Below, one piece after another: positions 56,206-64,000 of a stretch of DNA of 64,000 bases. Source of the DNA: Fictibacillus macauensis ZFHKF-1 (lineage in GTDB: Bacteria > Bacillota > Bacilli > Bacillales > Fictibacillaceae); assembly GCF_000269865.1 (NCBI RefSeq), contig NZ_AKKV01000026.1, positions 186,001-250,000 of the forward strand, in the 5' to 3' direction. The position numbers were made by a program, and so were the translations under genes. The notes beneath the pieces are model-generated. The model was not told the origin of the DNA. It saw nothing but the letters and a program-made list of their open reading frames with translations, and ran no database searches. The first letter of the stretch is position 1. Each line of letters starts with the position of its first letter.

Positions 56206-56284
56206 CCCTCTATTCCAATTTATGGTGCATTCGATGGCTGCTTATCTACGCAAGACAATCTAAAATAAAACGAACGAGCGACAT

Positions 56285-56329
56285 AAAAAAATGGCTTGAT
56301 CATCGAAACGGATGATCAAGCCATTTTTT
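56285..56329. terminator. Bidirectional terminator after lysC
   Basis: AAAAAATGGCTTGATCATC pairs perfectly with GATGATCAAGCCATTTTTT around GAAACG. It serves lysC on the minus strand and could also stop transcription coming from bioB. Confidence 0.92.
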
Positions 56330-56368
56330 ATGTGCTAAGGCTGTTTATATCCCAGCCCCTTTTTGGAC

Positions 56369-57607
56369 TTAAGAAGGCACAACTTCACGTGCATCTAATT
56401 GGAAAACATCATGAAGCGTTTCAATTGCTTTTACCATATCTGCTTGTGGGACGACAGCACTGACTTTAATTTCAGACGTACTGACCATTTTAATAAATAC
56501 GTTTTTCTCAGCGAGCGCACGAAACATCGTTGCTGCCACACCGTGATTGGAAATCATTCCAGAGCCAACGATTGAAACTTTCGCTAGTTCTCCTTGCTCA
56601 ATGAGTTTTTCATAACCTAATGATGCTTGATGAGAGGTTAATAGAGAGACCGTCTCTGTTAAAAGCGTAGAATCAATAGAAAACGAAAGATCTGTTTTTT
56701 CTTCATTGACACTTTGAATAATAATATCTACGTTAATGCCATGTTGTGCTAACAACGTAAACACATTGGCTAATGTGTCTTCACGACTAGGAAGCTGACG
56801 TAACGTTAGCTTTGTCACATTCCCCTCAAACGCTAAACCTCTTACGATTGTTCCATTTTCCATTTGTACGTCCTCCTCTACGATTGTTCCTCGCTCATCA
56901 CTAGCACTATTGCGCACTTCAAGCGTTATTCCATAGTTTTTAGCAAATTCTACTGCGCGAGGATGCAGTACACCGGCACCAAGATTTGCAAGCTCTAGCA
57001 TTTCATCATACGAAATTCTTTTTAACTTTTGCGCCGTCGGAATGACGCGAGGATCCGCTGTATACACTCCGCTAACATCAGTATAAATCTCACAAACATC
57101 TGCTCGTAGCACTGCCGCTAACGCAACTGCTGTCGTATCCGATCCACCACGCCCGAGTGTAGTTATGTGTTGTTCTGTCGTCACGCCTTGAAAGCCAGCA
57201 ACAATTGGTATTTTTCCCGCCTGTAAACTGTTCTGAAGTTGCTGTGGATCGATCGCGGCAATGCGAGCATTGCCGTGTACAGGTTCGGTTTCTATGCCTG
57301 CTTGCCAACCGGTAAATGATTGAGCTTCATAGCCTTCTTCTTGAAGCGCCATGGCAAGCAAGGAGATGGTTACCTGCTCTCCTGTTGTTAACAGAACATC
57401 CATTTCCCGTTTTGAGGGACGCTCGGTGATGCCTGCTGCAAGTGCAACAAGCTCATCTGTCTGCTTCCCCATTGCTGACACAACCGCAACAACCTCATGT
57501 CCTGCTTCTACCGTTGCAATGATTTTTTTCGCTGCCTGCTTAATTTTTTCTGTTGATCCAACACTCGTACCGCCAAATTTTTGTAGTATGATGCCCACGT
57601 TGTTCAT
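56369..57607 (-). CDS. lysC: Lysine-sensitive aspartokinase II (alpha subunit; beta from an internal start)
   Basis: Phosphorylates aspartate at the head of lysine, threonine and methionine synthesis. The 412-aa protein has the kinase signature LQKFGGTSVGS at the N-terminus, LTTGEQVTISLLA near 72, TTLGRGGSDTTAVALA near 149 and EIYTDVSGVYTADPR near 173. Two C-terminal ACT domains follow (VTKLTLRQLPSREDTLANVF and VSIVGSGMISNHGVAATMF). A lysine riboswitch lies upstream. An internal ribosome site and ATG at 56,863 should give the separate beta subunit known for B. subtilis LysC. Confidence 0.97.
   Translation of the reverse strand: MNNVGIILQKFGGTSVGSTEKIKQAAKKIIATVEAGHEVVAVVSAMGKQTDELVALAAGITERPSKREMDVLLTTGEQVTISLLAMALQEEGYEAQSFTGWQAGIETEPVHGNARIAAIDPQQLQNSLQAGKIPIVAGFQGVTTEQHITTLGRGGSDTTAVALAAVLRADVCEIYTDVSGVYTADPRVIPTAQKLKRISYDEMLELANLGAGVLHPRAVEFAKNYGITLEVRNSASDERGTIVEEDVQMENGTIVRGLAFEGNVTKLTLRQLPSREDTLANVFTLLAQHGINVDIIIQSVNEEKTDLSFSIDSTLLTETVSLLTSHQASLGYEKLIEQGELAKVSIVGSGMISNHGVAATMFRALAEKNVFIKMVSTSEIKVSAVVPQADMVKAIETLHDVFQLDAREVVPS
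56863..56877 (-). promoter_or_regulatory. Internal ribosome site and start for the LysC beta subunit
   Basis: Within lysC the minus strand reads GAGGAGG, 8 nt, ATG GAA AAT (ATG at 56,861-56,863, codon 249). Translation from here gives 164 aa, the ACT-domain part. B. subtilis aspartokinase II makes its beta subunit from an in-frame internal start at the same place. Confidence 0.8.
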
Positions 57608-57679
57608 CCTTTCTCATTCGTCACACGTATTCACCCTACGATTCCTCACGCTTTATAGGAGGCTGCTTTTTTGTATACA

Positions 57680-57960
57680 AAAAAGCAGCAATAAGGAAAG
57701 AAACCTTATTGCTGCTCTATTCATCCGCAACAGTAAGCCAGCTCGTTTTCCCCTCATGTGAGATAGTTCTCCACGTCTTCCCCGGGCAAGAATGACGTGA
57801 CAGCTCTGCATTTCTTCAATGCAGGTCCAGCAAGAAGCGTTAGGAGGCGCTCATTACTTCGGCAAAAATCCCCTTTTCTTCATCATCCTTAAAGCTCCTA
57901 CTTTTCAGATGAAGTACTCTTGGTTTTTGCTCCTCTACCATCACTTCAAAACTGAAGTAT
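57680..57960 (-). promoter_or_regulatory. Lysine riboswitch (L box) of lysC
   Basis: The minus-strand leader has L-box hallmarks in order: GGTAGAGGAGC and AAGAGTA (57,913-57,943), TTGCCGAAG (near 57,860), GCTGGACCTGCATTGAAG with AAATGCAGAGCTGTCA (near 57,795-57,830) and GGAGAACTATCTCA (near 57,755). The expression platform is a terminator, AGCAGCAATAAGG with CCTTATTGCTGCT (57,685-57,717), followed by TTTTTTG. Lysine binding would end transcription before lysC. Boundaries are approximate. The rest of the 57,608-58,020 gap holds its promoter. Confidence 0.93.
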
Positions 57961-58020
57961 GGCATGTCTATAAAATTTGTTATTAGTCTATCAAGGTCTT
58001 ATTAAAAAAGCAATGATTTT

Positions 58021-59796
58021 TTATTCTTCTGATGAAAAAGTCCTATAAAGTTGCTCGGCAACGTTTTGAGGCATCCCTGCTTCTTGGAAATCTTCGACAG
58101 AAGCTTCTTTTATTTTTTTAATCGAACCGAACGCTTTTAATAGCTGCTTTTTTCGCTTGTCGCCAACGCCAGGAATGTGATCTAAACTAGAAGAAAACAT
58201 CCCCTTATCGCGCACTTGACGATGAAACGAAAGCGCAAAGCGATGCACTTCATCTTGAATGCGTTGGAGTAAATAAAACTCTTGAGAGTTACGAGGCAGC
58301 GCAACAGCCACCGGTGGTTCGCCTAACAAAAGCTGAGACGTTCGATGCTTGTCATCTTTTGCTAAACCGGCAACAGGGATCATGAGATTTAATTCGTTTT
58401 CTAACACATCTTTCGCTGCGGCCATGTGGCCTTTCCCACCATCGACAATAATTAAGTCAGGTAACTGTAATTGTTCTTTTAATAACCGCGCGTAACGCCT
58501 TCTGACCACTTCTTTCATAGAAGCATAGTCATCAGGGCCGACAACGCTTTTTATTTTATATTTACGATATTCTTTTTTGTTAGGTTTTCCATCTTCAAAT
58601 ACAATCATAGCGGAAACAGGATTCGTACCATGAATATTGGAGTTATCAAATGCTTCAATCCGTTTAGGTGTCGGAATTCCTAATTGCTCTCCTAGTTGCT
58701 CAATGGCTTTGATCGTTCGTTCTTCATCTCGCTCGATGAGAGCAAATTTCTCCTGCAGCGCAAGCTCTGCGTTTTTCCTTGCTAAATCAACAAATTCTCT
58801 TTTTTGTCCCCGCTTGGGCTGGAGCACTTTAGCAGCCAGCAATTGCGAAACGAGCTCCACATCGACTTCAACAGGAACTAATATTTCTTTTGGCAGTGGA
58901 TGATTTTTTTGCAAATAAAATTGACCGATAAAGGATAGGAAATCTTCTGCCGCATCGCCGTAAAAAGGAAACAGTGATACGTCTCGTTCAATTAGCTTTC
59001 CTTGACGAATAAAAAAGACTTGTACACACATCCATCCTTTATCATAGTGAAAACCAAACACATCTTTATCCGTGAGATCAGCCGTCATCATTTTTTGTTT
59101 TTGCATCACCGCATCAATATGATGAATTTGATCACGTAGTTCTTTCGCACGCTCAAAATTCAAAGCCTCTGAAGCTGCGAACATTTTTTCTGTGAGCTCT
59201 TCTTTTACTTCAGGAAAGCCACCATTTAAGAAAGAGATGATTTCATTGACCATCTTTTGATTTTCCTCTTTTGACACATCGTAGACACAGGGACCGAGAC
59301 ATTGTCCCATATGATAATACAAACACACCTTATTAGGCATATGATCGCACTTGCGAAGGGGATAGAGGCGATCGAGTAGCTTTTTCGTTTCTTGGGCGGC
59401 GTACGCATTCACAAACGGTCCGAAGTACTTACCCTTATCTTTACGAATTTTTCGTGTGTAGAGAAGCCGTGGGTGCTCCTCTGCTGTAATTTTTAAATAC
59501 GGATAGGTTTTGTCGTCCTTTAACATGACGTTATATTTCGGATCATATTTTTTAATGAGATTCATTTCTAATAGCAACGCTTCGAGCTCCGAGCTTGTAA
59601 TAATATATTCAAAATCACGAATATCAGCAACGAGCCGCTGCGTTTTGCCATCGTGCGAACCTGTAAAATAGGAGCGCACGCGATTTTTTAAAACTTTCGC
59701 TTTTCCCACATAAATAACTTTATTGTACGCATCTTTCATTAAATAACAGCCAGGTTGATCGGGCAGTATCGCTAATTTCTCGCGAATCGTATCCAT
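58021..59796 (-). CDS. uvrC: Excinuclease ABC subunit C
   Basis: Makes the dual incisions in nucleotide excision repair. The start at 59,796 ([16 protein letters not shown]) follows GAAAGGGG; 17 more in-frame residues are unlikely. 591 aa. Domains are an N-terminal GIY-YIG nuclease ([24 protein letters not shown], about 16-39), a UvrB-binding UVR motif near 205 ([20 protein letters not shown]), an RNase-H-like nuclease domain ([20 protein letters not shown] near 375, [12 protein letters not shown] near 452) and a terminal helix-hairpin-helix ([21 protein letters not shown]). Confidence 0.97.
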   Translation of the reverse strand: MDTIREKLAILPDQPGCYLMKDAYNKVIYVGKAKVLKNRVRSYFTGSHDGKTQRLVADIRDFEYIITSSELEALLLEMNLIKKYDPKYNVMLKDDKTYPYLKITAEEHPRLLYTRKIRKDKGKYFGPFVNAYAAQETKKLLDRLYPLRKCDHMPNKVCLYYHMGQCLGPCVYDVSKEENQKMVNEIISFLNGGFPEVKEELTEKMFAASEALNFERAKELRDQIHHIDAVMQKQKMMTADLTDKDVFGFHYDKGWMCVQVFFIRQGKLIERDVSLFPFYGDAAEDFLSFIGQFYLQKNHPLPKEILVPVEVDVELVSQLLAAKVLQPKRGQKREFVDLARKNAELALQEKFALIERDEERTIKAIEQLGEQLGIPTPKRIEAFDNSNIHGTNPVSAMIVFEDGKPNKKEYRKYKIKSVVGPDDYASMKEVVRRRYARLLKEQLQLPDLIIVDGGKGHMAAAKDVLENELNLMIPVAGLAKDDKHRTSQLLLGEPPVAVALPRNSQEFYLLQRIQDEVHRFALSFHRQVRDKGMFSSSLDHIPGVGDKRKKQLLKAFGSIKKIKEASVEDFQEAGMPQNVAEQLYRTFSSEE

Positions 59797-59878
59797 CGTG
59801 TCGCCCCTTTCATCCATTTTCTTTTCTCTATCATAGCAAACAGTCAAGGCTAGGTGCTACTTATTCGCCATGAAAAAA

Positions 59879-59904
59879 AAGCCCGGTGACGCATCACCGG
59901 GCTT
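59879..59904 (-). terminator. Terminator of trxA
   Basis: AAGCCCGGTGA pairs perfectly with TCACCGGGCTT around CGCA; TTTTTTCATG follows on the minus strand. Confidence 0.92.
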
Positions 59905-59916
59905 CTTCACACGTGC

Positions 59917-60228
59917 TTATTTATGTTTGTTAAGAAGTTGTGTAAGTGCTTCTTTCGGTTGGAAACCTACTACTTGGTCCACTACTTCACCGTCTTTGAA
60001 AACGATGAGTGTAGGGATGCTCATTACGCCGAACTTTCCAGCTACTTCTTGGTTTTCATCTACATCTAGTTTTACTACTTTCACGTCTTGATCTTCACTA
60101 GCGATTTCTTCAAGAACTGGTGCGATCATTTTACAAGGTCCACACCAAGGTGCCCAAAAGTCTGCTAGTACGAGTCCTTCAGAAGTTTCTGTTTTAAACG
60201 TTTGATCGGTTGCATTTACGATTGCCAT
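59917..60228 (-). CDS. trxA: Thioredoxin
   Basis: A 103-aa cytoplasmic disulfide reductase with the active site WCGPC at residues 28-32 ([18 protein letters not shown]) and the cis-proline loop [15 protein letters not shown]. It matches B. subtilis TrxA almost throughout. A good GGAGGCA site precedes the ATG. It has its own terminator, between it and uvrC. Confidence 0.98.
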   Translation of the reverse strand: MAIVNATDQTFKTETSEGLVLADFWAPWCGPCKMIAPVLEEIASEDQDVKVVKLDVDENQEVAGKFGVMSIPTLIVFKDGEVVDQVVGFQPKEALTQLLNKHK

Positions 60229-60322
60229 AAATGTATGCCTCCTTATATATGCTGTATTAGCAGTATATCATCATTTCGACATTCCTACTATGAGTTTGCT
60301 CATGCTTATCGTATCCATTTTC

Positions 60323-60925
60323 TTAAATTTTTACTACATCCGTTAAATGAGCGCCACAATTGTAGAGTGAACAATGCCAGCGCTTCTGTTCATACACTAA
60401 TAATGATACGGCTGTATTGTGCAACCACTGGGGCTCTAGTTGTTGTTTCAGTAAGAAAGCATGCAGTATCTTATTAATAAAGGCGCCGTGTGACACAGCA
60501 ATAATGTTTTTTCCTTCATAACGAGCAGCCACGTCATCTAAAAAGGCGTGTGCTCTTTTTAAAATAAGGGCATCTGGCTCTTGTCCTAAGTCTAGCGATC
60601 TCCATGCATCGCCCCAGCGTTCTTTGCGCTCTGCCTCGTTCGTCCCTTCTAACCTACCAAAATACACTTCACGAATGCGCGGCTCAAGCGTAACGGGTAC
60701 GCGCAGTTTTTCTGCAATCATCATTGCGGTTTCTTGTGCGCGCGCTAAATCACTCGTGTAAATCGCATCCCATGTGTTTTCACTTAAGCGCTTACCAAGC
60801 ACTTCTGCTTGTTTACGCCCCTGTTCATTGAGAGGAATATCCCGTGCGCCTTGTAATCTTTTTTGAATGTTCCAATCTGTGCAGCCATGTCTGACAATTG
60901 CAATCGTCGTCACGTGTTCTCCCAC
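60323..60925 (-). CDS. Histidine phosphatase (phosphoglycerate mutase-like) family protein
   Basis: A 200-aa member of the branch-1 histidine phosphatase superfamily. The RHG motif is IAIVRHGCTDWN (His13 phospho-acceptor), followed by QGARDIPLNEQGRKQAEVLGKRL. DLARAQETAMMIAE near 59 carries the second phosphate-binding Arg, LREVYFGRLEGT-type IREVYFGRLEGT near 85 the catalytic acid, and IAVSHGAFINKIL near 142 the second His. It could be a broad phosphatase such as PhoE or a CobC-like enzyme; no cobalamin genes are nearby, so a general phosphatase is likelier. Confidence 0.9.
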   Translation of the reverse strand: MGEHVTTIAIVRHGCTDWNIQKRLQGARDIPLNEQGRKQAEVLGKRLSENTWDAIYTSDLARAQETAMMIAEKLRVPVTLEPRIREVYFGRLEGTNEAERKERWGDAWRSLDLGQEPDALILKRAHAFLDDVAARYEGKNIIAVSHGAFINKILHAFLLKQQLEPQWLHNTAVSLLVYEQKRWHCSLYNCGAHLTDVVKI

Positions 60926-60944
60926 CTTTTACGTGCAATGGAAA

Positions 60945-60968
60945 AAAGGCTAGCTTATGCTAGCCTTT
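60945..60968 (-). terminator. Terminator of the etfBA unit
   Basis: AAAGGCTAGC pairs perfectly with GCTAGCCTTT around TTAT, followed by a T-run (TTTCC) on the minus strand. It lies just beyond the etfA stop. Confidence 0.88.
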
Positions 60969-60976
60969 CTTATACC

Positions 60977-61954
60977 TTATGATTTCACTAAAACATTCTT
61001 AAACTCTTCCGTCAAGAGTGGAACGACATCAAAAAGGTCACCAACGATGCCATAATCAGCAACAGAGAAAATACTAGCTTCTGGATCTTTATTGATTGCA
61101 ACAATCACTTTAGAATTGGACATACCGGCTAAATGTTGGATCGCTCCAGAAATACCACATGCGATATAAAGGTCTGGAGTAACGACTTTACCTGTTTGCC
61201 CAATTTGTAGGGAGTAATCACAATAATCTGCGTCACACGCCCCACGAGAAGCACCGACAGCAGCGCCTAGCACGTCGGCTAGCTCTTGAAGCGGTTTAAA
61301 GCCGTCTGTTGACTTCACGCCACGACCACCCGCTACAATAATTTTTGCTTCTGAAAGATCCACACCTGTAGACGCTTTACGTACAACATCTTTAATAATA
61401 GTGCGCAAATCTTTTACATCTACAGAAAGTGTAGACACATCTCCTGAACGGCTTTCATCGAGTTCAAGTGGTGGAATGTTATTCGGACGAATCGTTACGA
61501 AAATAAGTCCATCCTGAATGACTTTTTTCTCAAATGCTTTTCCTGAATAAATAGGACGAGTAAAGATGACTTCTTCCCCAACCTTCTCCAGTGAAGTGAC
61601 ATCTGAAATAAGACCAGACTCAAGGCGTGCTGCCAAGCGAGGAGACATATCTTTACCTAGCGCTGTATGGCCAAGCACAAGACCTTCTGGCTTCTCTTGA
61701 TCAATGACTTGTAGCAATGCTTGCACGTAACCATCTGTCGAATACTCGTTTAATAGCGCATGCTCTGCTAAAACGACGCGATCCGCTCCATAATGAAGAA
61801 GTGTTTGCCCATGATTGCTCATGCCTTCTCCACAAAGTACAGCAACAATTTCGCCACCAGCAGCAATTTCTTTTGCAGCAGCAATGGCTTCATACGATAC
61901 GTTTCTTAGCTCTCCATCACGAACTTCTCCAAGTACTAGCACTTTTTTAGACAT
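60977..61954 (-). CDS. etfA: Electron transfer flavoprotein alpha subunit
   Basis: FAD-binding subunit of ETF, which accepts electrons from acyl-CoA dehydrogenases. The start is best placed at ATG 61,954 (MSKKVLVLGEVRDG), 9 nt after AGGGAGG; the ATG at 61,963 directly abuts that site. 325 aa. The C-terminal FAD domain shows IIVAGGRGVKSTDGFKPLQELAD near 210, GASRGACDADYCDYSLQIGQTGKVV near 235, and YIACGISGAIQHLAGM near 266. It lies directly downstream of etfB. Confidence 0.97.
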   Translation of the reverse strand: MSKKVLVLGEVRDGELRNVSYEAIAAAKEIAAGGEIVAVLCGEGMSNHGQTLLHYGADRVVLAEHALLNEYSTDGYVQALLQVIDQEKPEGLVLGHTALGKDMSPRLAARLESGLISDVTSLEKVGEEVIFTRPIYSGKAFEKKVIQDGLIFVTIRPNNIPPLELDESRSGDVSTLSVDVKDLRTIIKDVVRKASTGVDLSEAKIIVAGGRGVKSTDGFKPLQELADVLGAAVGASRGACDADYCDYSLQIGQTGKVVTPDLYIACGISGAIQHLAGMSNSKVIVAINKDPEASIFSVADYGIVGDLFDVVPLLTEEFKNVLVKS

Positions 61955-61969
61955 AGATGCCATCCTCCC

Positions 61970-62740
61970 TTATATCACTTTTGCTTCTGAGCGTAGTAAT
62001 GAAACTAATTCTTTTACTTGATCGTTCAATTCTCCACTTAAAATCTTGCCTGCTTCTTTTTTCGCTGGTAAGTAAACTTCAATGGTTTTTGTTTTCGCTT
62101 CCACATCATCTTCATCAATATCAAGATCGTCAAGCTCTAACGTTTCAAGCGGCTTTTTCTTTGCTTTCATAATGCCTGGTAGGGATGGATAACGCGGTTC
62201 GTTCAATCCTTGTTGTGCTGTCACGAGTAGCGGTAGTGACGTTTCAATTTTCTCAACGTCTCCTTCTACATCGCGCTCAATTTTAACGTCAGTGCCGTTA
62301 ATTTCAAGCTTTGTAATCGTCGTTACTTGCGGAATATCAAGTAGTTCAGCAAGACGTGGGCCGACTTGGCCTGTTCCGTTATCAATCGCTACATTTCCAC
62401 CGAGAATAAGATCAAATTCTTGTTCTTTAAAGTACGTAGCAAGAATGGCAGCTGTCGTAAATTGATCGCTATGATCTAGCTCTTCTGCATCAATCAGAAC
62501 CGCTTTATCTGCTCCCATCGCAAGCGCTGTACGCAATTCTTTTTCAGACTCTTCTGTTCCTACTGTCACAACGGTCACTTCGCCACCATGTGTGTCGCGT
62601 AGGGTAATGGCCTCTTCAATGGCATATTCATCGTACGGGTTAATGATGTATTCCGCGCTATCGTGTGCAATAGCGCCATTTGCGATGCTGATTTTTTCCT
62701 CTGTATCAAAGGTACGCTTTAAAATCACAAATAAATTCAT
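61970..62740 (-). CDS. etfB: Electron transfer flavoprotein beta subunit
   Basis: AMP-binding partner of EtfA. ATG 62,740 (MNLFVILKRTFDTEEK) follows TGGAGGGA; the longer in-frame reading overlaps that site. 256 aa. Features are the DEYAIEEAITLRDTHGGEVTVVTVG stretch near 36, ALAMGADKAVLI near 74, LILGGNVAIDNGTGQVGPRLAELLDIPQVT near 110, and the recognition-loop region RYPSLPGIMKAKKKP near 190. It lies between the enoyl-CoA hydratase gene and etfA in one operon. Confidence 0.97.
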   Translation of the reverse strand: MNLFVILKRTFDTEEKISIANGAIAHDSAEYIINPYDEYAIEEAITLRDTHGGEVTVVTVGTEESEKELRTALAMGADKAVLIDAEELDHSDQFTTAAILATYFKEQEFDLILGGNVAIDNGTGQVGPRLAELLDIPQVTTITKLEINGTDVKIERDVEGDVEKIETSLPLLVTAQQGLNEPRYPSLPGIMKAKKKPLETLELDDLDIDEDDVEAKTKTIEVYLPAKKEAGKILSGELNDQVKELVSLLRSEAKVI

Positions 62741-62763
62741 GCTATTTCCCTCCAATTAAATAA

Positions 62764-63534
62764 TTACTGTTTGAAATGTGGTTTACGCTTTTCAATAAAA
62801 GCGGTAACGCCTTCTTGGCCATCTTCGGACATAAATACTTTTCCGAAGTACTCTGACTCTTTTTTCTGCCCTTCCCCTATTTGACCGCGAGCAGCATAGT
62901 GCAGAAGATCCAGCGTGTAGCGAATGGATTGCGCACTTTTTTGCGTTGCTTTATGGGCCAACTCATACGCTTTTGTAAAGAGCTCACTTTCTGGGTAAGC
63001 AGCTGTTGCTAGTCCCCATTTCACCGCTTCTACGCCGGAAATGGGTTCACTCGTTACGAGCATTTCTAGCGCTTTCGCATTGCCAACATAGCGCGGCAAG
63101 CGCTGTGTACCAGCAAAACCTGGAATAAGTCCAAGCTGCAGCTCAGGCAAGCCAAGCTTTGCTTCTTCTGACACGAGACGAATGTGACACGCCATCGCAA
63201 GCTCTAGTCCTCCGCCAAGCGCTGCGCCATGAATGGCAGCAATGATCAGCTTCGGAAACTTCTCGATGCGGTCAAACACTTCTTGACCGAACGCGCCTAA
63301 TTTTGCAAAGTCAGCTTCCGTCGTAATCGTCGTAAATTCTTTAATGTCGGCGCCGGCCGAAAAAAATCGTCCTTCGCCTTTTAAAACAATGACTTTGATA
63401 GCGCTATCATTTTCGAGTGTCGTTAACACATCGGATAGCTCCCTAATCAAGCCAGATGATAAGGCGTTCGCTGGTGGACGATTCAGTAAAATCGTCGCAA
63501 TCGAGTTTTCTTTTTGTATCTGTAAAAAACCCAT
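62764..63534 (-). CDS. Enoyl-CoA hydratase
   Basis: Crotonase-family enzyme of fatty-acid beta-oxidation; it occupies the position of B. subtilis fadB/ysiB. ATG 63,534 (MGFLQIQKENSIA) follows AAGGAGTG. 256 aa. The oxyanion-hole segments are FFSAGADIKEFTTI near residue 57 and IHGAALGGGLELAMACHIRL near 102. The catalytic glutamate region is LGLPELQLGLIPGFAGTQRLPR near 128. It belongs to the fadR-enoyl-CoA hydratase-etfB-etfA cluster and is probably repressed by FadR. Confidence 0.93.
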   Translation of the reverse strand: MGFLQIQKENSIATILLNRPPANALSSGLIRELSDVLTTLENDSAIKVIVLKGEGRFFSAGADIKEFTTITTEADFAKLGAFGQEVFDRIEKFPKLIIAAIHGAALGGGLELAMACHIRLVSEEAKLGLPELQLGLIPGFAGTQRLPRYVGNAKALEMLVTSEPISGVEAVKWGLATAAYPESELFTKAYELAHKATQKSAQSIRYTLDLLHYAARGQIGEGQKKESEYFGKVFMSEDGQEGVTAFIEKRKPHFKQ

Positions 63535-63576
63535 CTCTCTCACTCCTTAACAACGCTATACTTGCTTGCGGACGTT

Positions 63577-64000
63577 TTAAGAAACGTCCGCATTGTTACT
63601 TAATCCATTGACAAGCATTTGGTGGACAGGCTGTGCTAGCTTCGGTAAATTGTAGCGATGATCATTCATCACCCAGTTCGTTGCTGTCTCGTCAATCGTT
63701 CCAAAGATCATTTGCCGAGCTAAGCGCGTATCCATGTGTTGGTTAAAAACGCCTTCGTTCATGCCTTCTTGTAAAATGATATCAATGAGCACTAAATATC
63801 GCTTTAACACTTCACCAATCTTTGCGCGTAACGCTCGATTTGTTTGGCGAAGCTCTAACTGGGTAACGATCGATAATTCATGATCGTCGTCTAATAAGCG
63901 AAAATGCATATCAATCAGTGTACTAAGCTTTTCGATCGCTGACGACTTCTCCCTAAGCTCTTCTCCTGTCCGTTCGATAAAGGATCCCATTTTTTCATTA
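63577..64000 (-). CDS. fadR: TetR-family fatty-acid degradation regulator FadR, partial (N-terminus beyond right edge)
   Basis: C-terminal ligand-binding part of the TetR-family repressor of beta-oxidation genes. Visible signatures are LSIVTQLELRQTNRALRAKI and RLARQMIFGTIDETATNWVMND, which match B. subtilis FadR (YsiA) closely. The DNA-binding N-terminus lies outside the window; the frame is open to position 64,000. It would sense long-chain acyl-CoA and control the downstream operon. Confidence 0.93.
   Translation of the reverse strand, partial: NEKMGSFIERTGEELREKSSAIEKLSTLIDMHFRLLDDDHELSIVTQLELRQTNRALRAKIGEVLKRYLVLIDIILQEGMNEGVFNQHMDTRLARQMIFGTIDETATNWVMNDHRYNLPKLAQPVHQMLVNGLSNNADVS

Noticed and set aside
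56029-56268. 79-codon open frame with repeated CARMDLVCART peptide, and an opposite-strand frame at 55,697-55,957
   Set aside because: The repetition comes from the 21-bp DNA repeat (a multiple of three), there is no ribosome site, and both strands are open for the same reason.

Overview
The window is chromosomal DNA of an endospore-forming Bacillaceae species. The gene order hemA-X-C-D-B-L, ysxC, lonA, lonB, clpX, tig, ysoA, leuDCBA, ilvC-N-B, ysnB, ysnA, rph, gerM, racE, gerE, sdhBAC, yslB, lysC, uvrC, trxA, etfAB, enoyl-CoA hydratase, fadR follows the order I recall for Bacillus subtilis. gerM and gerE point to a spore former. Almost all host genes lie on the minus strand, so operons read right to left.

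Layout. 1-6.1 kb: heme operon with two PerR-like boxes upstream of hemA. 6.1-6.7 kb: a dispersed GC-rich repeat element. 6.7-15.8 kb: protein quality control (ysxC, lonA, lonB, clpX, tig, ysoA). 16-28.9 kb: branched-chain amino acid synthesis, split into ilvD, a T-box, ilvBNC, a small insert (117-aa unknown, HIT and PP2C-like genes), a second T-box, and leuABCD. The promoter blocks of ilvD and leuA are copies of each other. 29.4-40.4 kb: an integrated mobile island. 40.4-50.4 kb: tRNA-Arg and tRNA-Gly, ysnB/ysnA/rph/gerM/racE, the glucose PTS (ptsI, ptsH, ptsG, glcT) and gerE. 50.7-54.6 kb: succinate dehydrogenase and yslB. 54.7-60 kb: bioB with a BirA-type operator, a large copy of the GC-rich repeat element, lysC with a lysine riboswitch and an internal start, uvrC, trxA. 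60-64 kb: a histidine phosphatase and fatty-acid oxidation genes (etfA, etfB, enoyl-CoA hydratase, fadR).

The island (29,396-40,436) is the exceptional part. It sits in a tRNA-Arg(UCU) gene between 86-bp identical direct repeats. The right copy is an intact tRNA; the left copy has lost the first two acceptor-stem bases. The island encodes a tyrosine integrase next to attR, a second 182-aa tyrosine recombinase, a winged-helix replication-like protein, an HTH protein, two HNH endonucleases, a Shedu-type (DUF4263) nuclease and several orphans. By direct reading its ~10.9 kb interior holds only two CpG dinucleotides and no GATC, while both are common in the flanking chromosome. The two CpGs fall one each in the divergent HNH and Shedu genes. 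All other island arginine codons must therefore be AGA/AGG, the codons read by the tRNA it is inserted in. The island also has a 0.9-kb gene-free tract of consecutive hairpins ending in a plus-strand terminator, a candidate structured RNA or replication control region.

All calls rest on reading the sequence and on family knowledge; no database search was run. Family names for the island proteins are recognitions by motif.
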